A stretch of DNA of 64,000 bases from the NCBI RefSeq assembly GCF_947499695.1, contig NZ_CANMPQ010000004.1, positions 1 through 64,000 on the forward strand. The letters run 5' to 3'. This stretch comes from an uncultured Allomuricauda sp. (GTDB lineage: Bacteria > Bacteroidota > Bacteroidia > Flavobacteriales > Flavobacteriaceae). A model generated the notes under the pieces. It saw only the letters and a program-made list of their open reading frames with translations, did no database searches and was not told the origin of the DNA. Below are positions 54,396-63,045 of the stretch, in pieces. A program made the position numbers and the translations under genes. Position 1 is the stretch's first letter. Each line of letters starts with the position of its first letter.

Positions 54396-55859
54396 TTATT
54401 TGTTTAAATCAGCCAAAGCCGCTTTTACTTCTTTAAAATCATCAAAGTCCACACGAACCCCATTTGTTTCCTGATAGGTTTCATGTCCCTTGCCCGCCAC
54501 CAAAATGATGTCATTGGCCAAAGCCAATTTACAGGCGGTCTTTATCGCCTGTTTTCTATTTTCAATGGACAGAATTTTTTTGGTATTGTGAGCTTCTACC
54601 CCGGCTTCCATTTCTTCAATAATCGCGGAAGGTGATTCCGTTCGTGGATTATCGGAGGTAAAAATGGCCTGATTGCTCATTTCAGATGCGATATGACCCA
54701 TAACCGGACGCTTAGACTTATCACGGTCACCACCACACCCCACTACGGTGATGACGTTTTCATTTCCAGTCCTCAATGCATTGATAGTTATCAACACATT
54801 TTTTAGCGCGTCCGGAGTATGGGCATAATCAACAATTGCCGTTATTTTCTCTTTTGATATATGATATTGGAACCTACCATCAACATTCTCTAATTCACTG
54901 ATAAGTTGAAGGGTCTCCATTTTTTCAAGCCCTAAAACATCTGCAGTGGCATAAATGGCCAATAGGTTATAGGCATTGAAATCTCCAATCAGTTTTGTCC
55001 AAAGCTCGTTTTCATCAACCTTTAATAGTTGCCCGTTGAACTGTTTTTCCAAGATTTGAGCTCGATAATCCGCATAAGATTTTAGAGCATATGTGAGCTT
55101 TTTGGCTTTTGTGTTTTGCAACATTACCAACCCATTCTTATCGTCGATATTGGTTAGAGCAAAAGCTGTTTTCGGTAGGTCGTCAAACAGTTTTTTCTTG
55201 GTATCCCGATATTCTGCAAAGGTTTTATGATAGTCTAAATGGTCATGGGAGAGGTTGGTAAAAATGGCACCTTCAAAATGAAGACTTTCCGATCTTTTTT
55301 GATGTATTCCATGTGAGCTTACTTCCATAAAACAAAACTCCACCCCTTCTTCATTCATTTGGGAGAGATACTGATTAATAGTAAGTACATCTGGTGTGGT
55401 GTGAGTTGCAGGATACTCTGTATCATCTACCATCACCTTTATAGTGGAAATCAATCCTACTTTAAACCCTGCTTTCTTAAACAAACGGTACAATAAGGTG
55501 CTAACCGTTGTTTTGCCATTTGTACCTGTAATGCCAACAAGCTTTAAGTTTCTTGAAGGGTTATCGTAGAAGTTGGCCGCGATGGTCGCCAAAGCACTAT
55601 TGCAATTTGGGACTTTTAAATAGGTAACTCCATTCACCAAAATATCTGGAAGTTCTTCACATACTACCGCTTTTGCCCCTAATTCGATAGCCTTTTCAAT
55701 GTATTTATGTCCATCAGTTGTTAAACCTCGAATGGCAACAAAAACATCATCCATTTCAACTTTTCTGGAATCGAAATGGACATTTTTCACCATAACGTTG
55801 GTATCTCCGCTAACAGCAGCAAGGCTCACCTTATATAATATGTCCTTTAACAACCTCAT
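54396..55859 (-). CDS. murE: UDP-MurNAc-tripeptide synthetase (meso-diaminopimelate adding)
   Basis: The 487 residues show LVGITGTNGKTTVSTLL (ATP loop), FTNLSHDHLDYHKTF, and TSDNPRTE. DNPR is the motif that selects meso-diaminopimelate rather than Lys, so the peptidoglycan should be of the DAP type. It overlaps the ftsI stop by 4 bp (ATGA). The usual next gene, murF, is not in this cluster. Confidence 0.96.
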   Translation of the reverse strand: MRLLKDILYKVSLAAVSGDTNVMVKNVHFDSRKVEMDDVFVAIRGLTTDGHKYIEKAIELGAKAVVCEELPDILVNGVTYLKVPNCNSALATIAANFYDNPSRNLKLVGITGTNGKTTVSTLLYRLFKKAGFKVGLISTIKVMVDDTEYPATHTTPDVLTINQYLSQMNEEGVEFCFMEVSSHGIHQKRSESLHFEGAIFTNLSHDHLDYHKTFAEYRDTKKKLFDDLPKTAFALTNIDDKNGLVMLQNTKAKKLTYALKSYADYRAQILEKQFNGQLLKVDENELWTKLIGDFNAYNLLAIYATADVLGLEKMETLQLISELENVDGRFQYHISKEKITAIVDYAHTPDALKNVLITINALRTGNENVITVVGCGGDRDKSKRPVMGHIASEMSNQAIFTSDNPRTESPSAIIEEMEAGVEAHNTKKILSIENRKQAIKTACKLALANDIILVAGKGHETYQETNGVRVDFDDFKEVKAALADLNK

Positions 55860-57865
55860 GAAAGTTCCAGTACAATTTTTTTGACTTGATCAATATTTGT
55901 GCCCTGATCTACCGATTGTTTTCTAACCTTTCCGTTTCCCTTTACTTCAACTCGTATTCCCAGATTTTCTAACAGAGAAACCGCATCCATTCCACACATT
56001 CCCTGAACATTTGGAACTTGTTTGTGGTTCATCTGAACTTTTGCATAATACCTCTCGTAATTTTCCTCTAACTCCTTATCATTCAAGGCCTTGCCCTCAA
56101 CTTCGTCCACCATTGGAGATGTTGTGTAAATCTTTTGCGCCATGGATTTGAAAACCGGTCCAGAAACGTCTGCTCCATAATAACCTACGCTTTTATCAGG
56201 TTCATGAATGACCACGATACATGAGTATTTTGGATTGTCTGCAGGGAAATAACCAGCAAAAGACGAGATATATGCCATTTTATCTGGGTCTTTTGCTACA
56301 TAATTCTTTTGCGTGGTGCCCGTCTTTCCGGCCATGGAAAAACTCTTGGAATATAGTCCGTTGCCTGTCCCATAGTCCTTTTCCACCACATCTTTAAGCA
56401 ATTGTTGGACCTTATTAACGGTTTCTTTTGAGCAGATGGAAGGGTTTAAGACTTCCTTATCAAATTTCTCCAAGATTTTGCTCCCTTCACGCACAGCTTT
56501 TATCAATCTAGGTTTTACATATTCCCCATCATTGGCTATGGCATTATAAAATGCTAGGGTTTGCATTGGCGTAAGAGATACTTCGTAGCCATGTGACATC
56601 CATCCTAATGAAATACCAGACCAACCCTTATCGCCAGGATAACGAATAACCGGTTTTCCTTCTCCGATTATAGGTAACTCTAATTTTTTATGAAGTCCCA
56701 TATTCATCAAGCGATTGACAAACTTCTCTGGGGTTTCTTTATAATTTTCGTGGATAATCTTCGCGAAAGCGGTATTGGAAGAGACAGCGAAAGCATGGGA
56801 AGCAGAGATTTTACCGTACCCTCCCCATTTTGAGTCTTTGACCACCCTATCATAGATTCGATATCTTCCTTTTTCAGTATCGATTACGGTACTGGTATCT
56901 ATTACTTTATCTTCAAGAGCGGCCACCATGGACATCAGCTTAAAGGTAGAGCCGGGTTCATGGGATTCACCAACAGCATAATTCAGCTTTTCATAATACT
57001 TTCCTTCAGAGGTGCGGCCCAAATTGGAAATTGCCTTGATTTCACCAGTTGCCGTTTCCATCACAACAACACAACCATGATCTGCATTGTATTTTTCAAG
57101 TTGCGCCAATAGTTCGTGATGTGCTATATCTTGAATATTGATGTCGATAGTTGAAACAACATCCAATCCATCTTGAGGCTCAACAATATTATCAAGACCA
57201 ACAGGTTTCCACTGCCCTTTGGCTATTTTCTGCTTCAACCGTTTTCCTTCTTTCCCCCTTAAGTACTGTTCTCCGAAAGCACCGTCAAGCCCCACTCTTG
57301 TATAATATCCGTTTTCATCTACACGTTCGTATCCAATACTTCTAGCCGCCATTTTACCCAAAGGATATTCCCTTACCACACGATGGGTTTCAATGAATCC
57401 ACCTTTATATGGACCTAATTTGAATAATGGGAATTGCTTGATTCGGACATAGTCCAAATAATCTACATTTCTTGCTACCAGTTTATAACGATTGCTATTG
57501 GCTCTAGCTTTTCTGAAAAGCTGTCTGTAGTATGACGAGGGCTTATTAAAAAGGAATCCCAATGAATCAGATAAGGCAGCTACGTTATTTTGAAAGTTTT
57601 CTTCTGAAACGGTCTTGGCATCAAATCTAATCTCATACTTTGGAACTGAGGCAGCCAATAAACTGCCATCATCGGAATATAAATTTCCGCGATTAGGTTC
57701 GATAGTGAACATTTTCTCAGTGTTGTTCAACGCCAACTCCTTATAATCTTCACCCTTGATCATCTGGATATCCACTAGTTTCACCACAACACAAATAGCG
57801 AAGACCAGCAGACCCCCTGCCACCAGGTAAAGTCTGTTCATGATATTTTTTTCAGTAATCGCCAC
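55856..57865 (-). CDS. ftsI: septal peptidoglycan transpeptidase (class B PBP) with PASTA domain
   Basis: The 669 residues contain one N-terminal helix, a dimerisation domain, and a transpeptidase domain with EPGSTFKLMS (SxxK Ser), SSNTAF (SxN) and AGKTGTTQ (KTG). A C-terminal PASTA domain (VPNVQGMCGMDAVSLLENLGI) follows. It cross-links septal wall with FtsW. The start is a GTG at 57865 that overlaps the ftsL TAG by one base; ATG 57841 is a weaker alternative. Confidence 0.95.
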   Translation of the reverse strand: MAITEKNIMNRLYLVAGGLLVFAICVVVKLVDIQMIKGEDYKELALNNTEKMFTIEPNRGNLYSDDGSLLAASVPKYEIRFDAKTVSEENFQNNVAALSDSLGFLFNKPSSYYRQLFRKARANSNRYKLVARNVDYLDYVRIKQFPLFKLGPYKGGFIETHRVVREYPLGKMAARSIGYERVDENGYYTRVGLDGAFGEQYLRGKEGKRLKQKIAKGQWKPVGLDNIVEPQDGLDVVSTIDINIQDIAHHELLAQLEKYNADHGCVVVMETATGEIKAISNLGRTSEGKYYEKLNYAVGESHEPGSTFKLMSMVAALEDKVIDTSTVIDTEKGRYRIYDRVVKDSKWGGYGKISASHAFAVSSNTAFAKIIHENYKETPEKFVNRLMNMGLHKKLELPIIGEGKPVIRYPGDKGWSGISLGWMSHGYEVSLTPMQTLAFYNAIANDGEYVKPRLIKAVREGSKILEKFDKEVLNPSICSKETVNKVQQLLKDVVEKDYGTGNGLYSKSFSMAGKTGTTQKNYVAKDPDKMAYISSFAGYFPADNPKYSCIVVIHEPDKSVGYYGADVSGPVFKSMAQKIYTTSPMVDEVEGKALNDKELEENYERYYAKVQMNHKQVPNVQGMCGMDAVSLLENLGIRVEVKGNGKVRKQSVDQGTNIDQVKKIVLELS

Positions 57866-58182
57866 TACTTATTGGATTTGACCTTAATTTTTTGCGGGGG
57901 AATTTTCGATGGTTTCAGTCCTTCTACAGCAACTGTATGACGCAAGGTTGATTCCAATTTCATTTGCTGAACCCTGGAGCGGTGTTCAAAGAACTCACTC
58001 TTCAGTTTTCTTACTTCTTCGCTCAAAGCGGCTATTTCGTGCACTTTTTTATCGGCATTATGACTACTGGAAATCATCATTGCTGCCAGAAAAGAAGCAA
58101 ACAGCAAAAACATCCAGTTTTTGGGAGCGTCTCCGCTCACCAAAAACTTTCCTTTTAATAGATCCAGTATTCCCTTTTTCAT
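57865..58182 (-). CDS. ftsL: FtsL-like cell division protein
   Basis: The 105-residue protein has one helix (WMFLLFASFLAAMMISSS, residues 23-40), then a periplasmic heptad-like helix (HEIAALSEEVRKLKSEFFEHRSRVQ) and a basic tail. The size, topology and position between rsmH and ftsI fit FtsL, although sequence identity to E. coli FtsL cannot be claimed. Confidence 0.85.
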   Translation of the reverse strand: MKKGILDLLKGKFLVSGDAPKNWMFLLFASFLAAMMISSSHNADKKVHEIAALSEEVRKLKSEFFEHRSRVQQMKLESTLRHTVAVEGLKPSKIPPQKIKVKSNK

Positions 58183-58194
58183 TTTTGTGTTCGG

Positions 58195-59100
58195 TTATTT
58201 TATTAGTTCCGCTATTCGGAGTTTTGCACTCCTTGCACGGTTGTTTTTTGCTATTTCTCCGGCTGATGGGATAATTAACCCTCCTACTTTCCTTAATGGA
58301 ACATCTATATTTCCATAAAAATCCTTTTCCGCCTCTCCTTCAAAACGTCCAGCCCTGATATAGCGTTTCACTAATCGGTCTTCCAATGAGTGATAGCTAA
58401 TCAAACTCAACCGCCCTCCTACTTTCAGAACTTCGGGCACTTGGAGCAAAAACTCTTTGAGCACCGCAATCTCCTGATTGACCTCAATGCGAATGGCCTG
58501 ATAGATTTGTGCCAAAATCTTGTTCTCTTTCATCTTCGGCAAAAACCTACTCAATGTCTTCTTCAAGTCATCTGTGGTTTTTATAGGTCCATCTTGTCTG
58601 GAGGCTACTATTGTTTTTGCCATGGCATTTGCATTTCTCAATTCACCATATTGAAATAATACCGATGCCAACTCTTTTTCTGGGTACTTATTAACCACTT
58701 CGTAAGCGGATAATTCATTGCTTTTGTTCATCCTCATATCCAAATCCGCATTGAAACGAATAGAGAATCCCCTGTCCGCCTTATCAAACTGGTGGGAAGA
58801 AACCCCAAAATCTGCTAAGATTCCATCAACTTTCTGAATGCCATAGAACTTTAAATACTGTTTGAGAAATTGAAAGTTTTGATTGATCAATTGAAATCGC
58901 TCATCATCTATTGCATTCGCTAACGCATCCTCATCTTGATCAAAGGCAATCAACTTGCCCTCACTTCCTAATCGTCTCAGTATTTCCCTAGAATGTCCGC
59001 CGCCGCCAAAAGTGACATCTACATACACTCCATTTTCTTTAATGTCCAACCCATTGACCGATTCTTGTAATAACACCGGGTTGTGGTACTCGCTAGTCAT
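58195..59100 (-). CDS. rsmH: 16S rRNA (cytosine-1402-N4)-methyltransferase
   Basis: From ATG 59100 the product is 301 residues (an in-frame TTG is three codons earlier). 'YHNPVLLQESVNGL', VDVTFGGGGHSREIL, ILADFGVSSHQFDKADRGFSIRF and SLISYHSLEDRLVKRYIR are family marks. RsmH (MraW) methylates C1402 of 16S rRNA. Its start overlaps the end of mraZ by 8 bp. Confidence 0.96.
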   Translation of the reverse strand: MTSEYHNPVLLQESVNGLDIKENGVYVDVTFGGGGHSREILRRLGSEGKLIAFDQDEDALANAIDDERFQLINQNFQFLKQYLKFYGIQKVDGILADFGVSSHQFDKADRGFSIRFNADLDMRMNKSNELSAYEVVNKYPEKELASVLFQYGELRNANAMAKTIVASRQDGPIKTTDDLKKTLSRFLPKMKENKILAQIYQAIRIEVNQEIAVLKEFLLQVPEVLKVGGRLSLISYHSLEDRLVKRYIRAGRFEGEAEKDFYGNIDVPLRKVGGLIIPSAGEIAKNNRARSAKLRIAELIK

Positions 59101-59548
59101 CGTCGTCAAAAATCTCCTCTGCTAAATCGGCATAATCTTTTTCACCTTCAGCCAAGACCGCTTCATACTTATCCTTGTTCCAAATTTCTATCTTGTCAAA
59201 AACTGCGTTGAGCACAACTTCCTTTCCGATTTCTGCGTAAGTGACCAAGTTCTTTGGTATTTGCAGCCTACCGGTATCGCCATCAATCACAACTTCTTGC
59301 ATACCAGCAACAAAATTTCTCACAAAAGCATCATACTTGCGATTTATTTTGCTTTTCTTCATCACCTTTTGCATCAAAACATCGAATTCCTCTTTTGGAT
59401 ACAACTCCAAGCATTGCTGAAAAACCGACCTTTTGATTACAAAGCCTTCCTTCAAAACAGGCAACAACTGATTCTTTAAGGATATGGGCAAAATCACCCT
59501 TCCTTTGGTATCAGCTTTACAATTATGTTGTCCTATGATATGGGTCAC
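59093..59548 (-). CDS. mraZ: transcriptional regulator MraZ
   Basis: MraZ is a DNA-binding repressor at the head of the dcw cluster. The 151 residues hold two AbrB-like units, with CKADTKGRVILPISLKNQL in the first and GDTGRLQIPKNLVTYAEIG in the second; the DxxGR core is present in both. The start is GTG 59548; an in-frame TGA lies three codons upstream and no ATG fits. Phased GTGGA boxes upstream are the likely binding site for this protein. Confidence 0.94.
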   Translation of the reverse strand: MTHIIGQHNCKADTKGRVILPISLKNQLLPVLKEGFVIKRSVFQQCLELYPKEEFDVLMQKVMKKSKINRKYDAFVRNFVAGMQEVVIDGDTGRLQIPKNLVTYAEIGKEVVLNAVFDKIEIWNKDKYEAVLAEGEKDYADLAEEIFDDDD

Positions 59549-59577
59549 TAGAAATCAATTGGTTAAGAATAATAACT

Positions 59578-59585
59578 CAAATATA
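59578..59585 (-). promoter_or_regulatory. -7 promoter element TATATTTG of the dcw operon
   Basis: On the minus strand TATATTTG fits TAnnTTTG and predicts a leader of about 27 nt before mraZ. Confidence 0.65.
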
Positions 59586-59596
59586 TAGATTTTATT

Positions 59597-59658
59597 TCCA
59601 CATTTCTCCACTAAACACCACATTGTTGATAAATTTTCCACTTTTTAAAGAAATCCAC
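59597..59658 (-). promoter_or_regulatory. putative MraZ operator: phased GTGGA/GTGGT boxes
   Basis: On the minus strand GTGGA, GTGGA and GTGGT occupy 59597-59601, 59607-59611 and 59617-59621, exactly 10 bp apart. A further GTGGA lies at 59637-59641 (20 bp on), and one out of phase at 59654-59658. E. coli MraZ binds three TGGGN repeats with 5-bp spacers, so the geometry is the same with A or T in place of the third G. The array begins 12 bp upstream of the -7 element and would cover the -33 region, which fits autorepression. Confidence 0.7.
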
Positions 59659-59778
59659 ATCATTCTGAATCAAAAACCAGCGGTTGTTTTGTTTTTGATT
59701 TACAGCATTCTAGAATCACCTTAAAAACCAGGGTTGCAGGAAGGCCGCTATACGGAAAATGGAGTGATATGAATTGCC

Positions 59779-59786
59779 TATATTTG
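59779..59786 (+). promoter_or_regulatory. -7 promoter element TATATTTG of the hydrolase gene
   Basis: TATATTTG fits TAnnTTTG and ends 26 bp before the ATG at 59813. It faces away from the dcw promoter in the same 264-bp gap. Confidence 0.6.
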
Positions 59787-59812
59787 CCCTTCTTAGGACC
59801 AACTAACTTTAG

Positions 59813-60577
59813 ATGGAAGAACAAATCATCAAAGAAGGCAAATACAGCTACATTGAAAAAGGAGAAGGCACCCCCATGATTATTTTACATGGATTAATGG
59901 GTGGATTAAGCAATTTTCAAGGGGTCTCTGACTATTTTCCATCTAAAGGCTATAAAGTACTTATTCCGGAGCTTCCGATTTATGAGATGTCCATGCTAAA
60001 AACTACGGTGAAGAATTTTGCCAAATTTTTAGAAGATTTTATCGAATTTAAGGGCCTGAAGGATGTTATTCTTTTAGGGAATTCCTTGGGTGGCCATATT
60101 GGACTTTTACACACCAAAATGTTTCCTGAAATGGTAAAGGCTTTGGTAATCACAGGTAGTTCTGGGCTTTATGAAAGTGCTATGGGAGATGGGTATCCCA
60201 AACGCGGGGATTATGAGTTTATAAAAAAGAAGGCCCAAGATGTCTTTTATGACCCTGCTGTAGCTTCCAAGGAAATTGTGGATGAAGTTTTTGCTACGGT
60301 AAATGACCGAATGAAATTGGTGAAAACCTTGGCCATAGCCAAAAGTGCTATCCGCCACAATATGTCCAAAGATTTGCCACACATGAACACCCCGACTTGT
60401 ATTATTTGGGGTGAAAATGATACCGTGACACCTCCAAAGGTGGCCAAAGAATTCCATGAACTACTTCCTGATTCCGATTTGTTCTGGATTGAGAAATGTG
60501 GTCATGCACCAATGATGGAACATCCTGAGGATTTTAATAAAATTCTTGAGAACTGGCTCAACCAAAGGAACTTCTAA
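59813..60577 (+). CDS. alpha/beta hydrolase
   Basis: The 254-residue alpha/beta-fold enzyme shows MIILHGLMGGLSN (oxyanion-hole region), the nucleophile elbow LGNSLGGHIG, the acid Asp in IWGENDTVTP and the His in CGHAPMMEHPEDF. There is no signal peptide. Esterase, thioesterase or C-C hydrolase activity are all possible. engB follows after 3 bp, so the two are co-transcribed. Confidence 0.9.
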   Translation: MEEQIIKEGKYSYIEKGEGTPMIILHGLMGGLSNFQGVSDYFPSKGYKVLIPELPIYEMSMLKTTVKNFAKFLEDFIEFKGLKDVILLGNSLGGHIGLLHTKMFPEMVKALVITGSSGLYESAMGDGYPKRGDYEFIKKKAQDVFYDPAVASKEIVDEVFATVNDRMKLVKTLAIAKSAIRHNMSKDLPHMNTPTCIIWGENDTVTPPKVAKEFHELLPDSDLFWIEKCGHAPMMEHPEDFNKILENWLNQRNF

Positions 60578-60580
60578 CCT

Positions 60581-61192
60581 ATGAAAATTACATCGGCCGA
60601 ATTTGTGATGAGCAATTCCAATGTGGCCAAATGTCCGAACGAGCCACTACCGGAGTATGCTTTTATTGGACGCTCCAATGTTGGAAAGTCCTCCTTAATA
60701 AATATGTTGGTGGATAAGAAAGGCCTGGCCAAAACTTCCGGCCGTCCTGGAAAGACCCAACTTATAAATCACTTTAAAATCAATAAGAATTGGTTTTTGG
60801 TAGATTTGCCAGGTTACGGCTATGCTCGTGTTTCCAAAAAGGATAAAAAGGTTTTTCAAAAGTACATTACCGACTATTTCCAAAAAAGAAAGCAATTGGT
60901 TTGTGGTTTTGTTCTTGTGGATATTCGCCACGAACCTCAACCTGTTGATTTAGAATTTATGGAATGGCTTGGGACAAATCAAATCCCTTTTGCCATAATT
61001 TTCACTAAAGCAGATAAACTGAAACCAGCCGTAATTGAAAAACAGGCCAATGCTTACCTTCAAAAACTACTTGAAGGTGCTTGGGAAGAAGCTCCTCCAC
61101 ACTTCATAACCTCTTCGGCAAAACATCTGGGCAGGGAAGAGTTGCTCAGTTATATTGATGAGATAAATACGGAGTTCTTTGCTGCACAATAA
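60581..61192 (+). CDS. engB: ribosome biogenesis GTPase EngB (YihA/YsxC)
   Basis: The 203-residue GTPase has FIGRSNVGKSSLINML (G1), GRPGKTQLINHF (G2 area), LVDLPGYGYARVSK (G3), IIFTKADKLKP (G4) and TSSAKHLG (G5). It is needed for late large-subunit assembly and affects division when missing in other bacteria. It is the last gene of its unit and converges on the gene at 61210. Confidence 0.96.
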   Translation: MKITSAEFVMSNSNVAKCPNEPLPEYAFIGRSNVGKSSLINMLVDKKGLAKTSGRPGKTQLINHFKINKNWFLVDLPGYGYARVSKKDKKVFQKYITDYFQKRKQLVCGFVLVDIRHEPQPVDLEFMEWLGTNQIPFAIIFTKADKLKPAVIEKQANAYLQKLLEGAWEEAPPHFITSSAKHLGREELLSYIDEINTEFFAAQ

Positions 61193-61209
61193 CTTCGTTG
61201 TCCATATAG

Positions 61210-61584
61210 TTAAGTCCTTTCACTAACCAATTTGACCAATTCATCGGCAGTTTTTACTCTATCCAATTCTTGGGTCGAAATCAATACATCGAATTCAGAC
61301 TTATTTTCAATCAGAACAATAGGAAAGGTAAATTTGTATCCAAACTTTGATGCATATGATTTGGCAAATTCATCCTTATGAAGGAACACCATTTCATGTT
61401 GACTTTCTTGTCTAAATCTTTTCCAAGTCTTGTTTTCTGACACAAGTCCAAAGGTGATATCACACAAATTACAATCGTAAGTTGAAGGGCTAAAAACTTT
61501 GTGCATGCTATCCAAAACTGCATTTCCAACTCCCGAATTAGCGTTATAAACAAAGAGCAGTTTAGCAGGTTCTCCGTCTTTCAT
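61210..61584 (-). CDS. conserved-looking hypothetical protein
   Basis: The 124-residue cytosolic protein has KLLFVYNANSGVGNAVLDSMHKVFSP near the start, a CNLC pair at about residues 38-41, and a middle rich in aromatic and charged residues. The strand-helix order suggests a small alpha/beta fold, perhaps thioredoxin-like, but I cannot assign a family. It lies 72 bp after gldC on the same strand and may follow the gldBC transcript. Confidence 0.7.
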   Translation of the reverse strand: MKDGEPAKLLFVYNANSGVGNAVLDSMHKVFSPSTYDCNLCDITFGLVSENKTWKRFRQESQHEMVFLHKDEFAKSYASKFGYKFTFPIVLIENKSEFDVLISTQELDRVKTADELVKLVSERT

Positions 61585-61656
61585 ATTCTAAAATATACAG
61601 ATTAGTCATAAAAAACGACCAAAATTGACATTGACCAAGAAAAAAGTAGTTAGAGA

Positions 61657-61989
61657 CTATTTGAGCTCCAATTTTTCCGCGAAATAGTCGCAAAAATCCT
61701 TCATGGTGGCAGTCATTTTTTCGTCTTGTGTTGCTTTCATAAAGGTATCGGTCATGGTAACTAAGGTTTGGTGAAAGAACACCTTCATCTCATCTACCGG
61801 CATTTCCTTGGTCCACAAATCTATCTTCAAGGATTCCTGATTCTTACTATCCCAAACGGAAAGCATCATCGCTTTGGCATCTTCATTTTGCACGCCACCA
61901 TCTTCTGCCGACCAAGTCAATGTTTCAGGAACTCGATTTTCATCCAATCCTACGGTAAGTTTTATTTCTGAAGTATGTGCTATAGCCAT
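61657..61989 (-). CDS. gldC: gliding motility protein GldC
   Basis: The 110-residue cytosolic protein matches GldC: 'SEIKLTVGLDENRVPETLTWSAED', 'AKAMMLSVWDSKNQESLKIDLWTKEMPVDEM' and 'MKDFCDYFAEKL'. In Flavobacterium johnsoniae gldC lies downstream of gldB and assists gliding. Here the genes abut with no spacer. Confidence 0.95.
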   Translation of the reverse strand: MAIAHTSEIKLTVGLDENRVPETLTWSAEDGGVQNEDAKAMMLSVWDSKNQESLKIDLWTKEMPVDEMKVFFHQTLVTMTDTFMKATQDEKMTATMKDFCDYFAEKLELK

Positions 61990-62979
61990 TTATTTTCGTG
62001 GTTTGTATTTTGATTTATTAAAAATTTCTTCGGCGGGTAAGGCCAACATTTGATGTAATGTAACATTGTTATTATCCATAAAGGCCCTTACAATTTGCCA
62101 CCCCATATATCTCCCAGTCCTTCCAGGGGATTCGGAATCAAGCTCAAGTCTAAATTTTGAAAATGGTGCCGGGTCCAAAAAACGTCTATCCAGTTCAGAT
62201 TTCGTACTATACAGTAATTCTCCTTCAACGAAATAGCGCCAAATCTGTTCTTCGTTTTCATTTATCCATATAATCTCTTCATCAGAATATCCGATTTTTT
62301 GAGCATCGCTAGCTTCCGGAAGCAATTTGTCTTTTAAATACAATTCCTTGCCATAATGGACCATTCTCGACAAGAATGTCCGGTTACGGGGGTATTGCAA
62401 AACCTTTTTTGAAAAGGCACTTGCCACATCAGAACTCAGGTATTTTTTATCCAATCCAGCGGCAATGTACCGTTGAATCCCTCTATAAAAACGATGCTCC
62501 GAACCCAAATAATTATCCAATCCCACCAGTAAAAGTGAATCCGTCAATATTATTCTATCATTATAACGTACATCTGAGGTAATCGTCACCACCTGGGGAA
62601 CACTATACTTTGGGAAATAATAGGTTATATGCTTAAAGAGCGATTCCAATTCTTTAGTCTGTTCTTCAAAATCACCAAAAGTCCTATCCACTTCTTGCGA
62701 CAGTTCAATCTGAATGGTATCTGTAAGCTTGGCAATCCATACGCTATCAGGAAATTGAGTAGGAAATAAATATGGATATTCGACCTTTAAATCCTGTATT
62801 CCGTCAATAGTTGCATTTGCAAATGCCCTATCAAAACGAGAAATGCGAAGGTCAATAGGAAGTTTTTCAATCGATTGCTCAGTATTATCAACCTCTTTAC
62901 AAGCCAAATACAAAGCAGAAACAACAAAAAGTAAAAGGATATGAGGGTAAAAACCCAAGTATTTTGGCAACCTCTTCAT
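61990..62979 (-). CDS. gldB: gliding motility lipoprotein GldB
   Basis: From ATG 62979 the product is 329 residues, with a lipoprotein signal (ILLLFVVSALYLAC, Cys27). Typical GldB features are 'LPIDLRISRFDRAFANATIDGIQDLKVEYPYLFP', FPKYSVPQVVTITSDV, and GRYMGWQIVRAFM near the end. It is needed for gliding and T9SS-linked surface motion in F. johnsoniae. A longer frame reaches 63072 but would begin upstream of the promoter and overlap nadE. Confidence 0.94.
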   Translation of the reverse strand: MKRLPKYLGFYPHILLLFVVSALYLACKEVDNTEQSIEKLPIDLRISRFDRAFANATIDGIQDLKVEYPYLFPTQFPDSVWIAKLTDTIQIELSQEVDRTFGDFEEQTKELESLFKHITYYFPKYSVPQVVTITSDVRYNDRIILTDSLLLVGLDNYLGSEHRFYRGIQRYIAAGLDKKYLSSDVASAFSKKVLQYPRNRTFLSRMVHYGKELYLKDKLLPEASDAQKIGYSDEEIIWINENEEQIWRYFVEGELLYSTKSELDRRFLDPAPFSKFRLELDSESPGRTGRYMGWQIVRAFMDNNNVTLHQMLALPAEEIFNKSKYKPRK

Positions 62980-63012
62980 TTTTAACACAACAGCGTTTAA
63001 ATTTACAGGCCA

Positions 63013-63020
63013 CAAAGGTA
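63013..63020 (-). promoter_or_regulatory. -7 promoter element TACCTTTG of gldBC
   Basis: On the minus strand TACCTTTG fits TAnnTTTG and gives a leader of about 30 nt before ATG 62979, which fixes the gldB start. Confidence 0.65.
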
Positions 63021-63045
63021 ATTTATTGAATCTAAAAAGAAAGGT

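Noticed and set aside
59597-59658. The TCCAC/TCCACA repeats could be DnaA boxes of a replication origin.
   Set aside because: None matches TTATNCACA well. The exact 10-bp phase and the place over the mraZ promoter fit an MraZ operator better, and dnaA or dnaN are not nearby.
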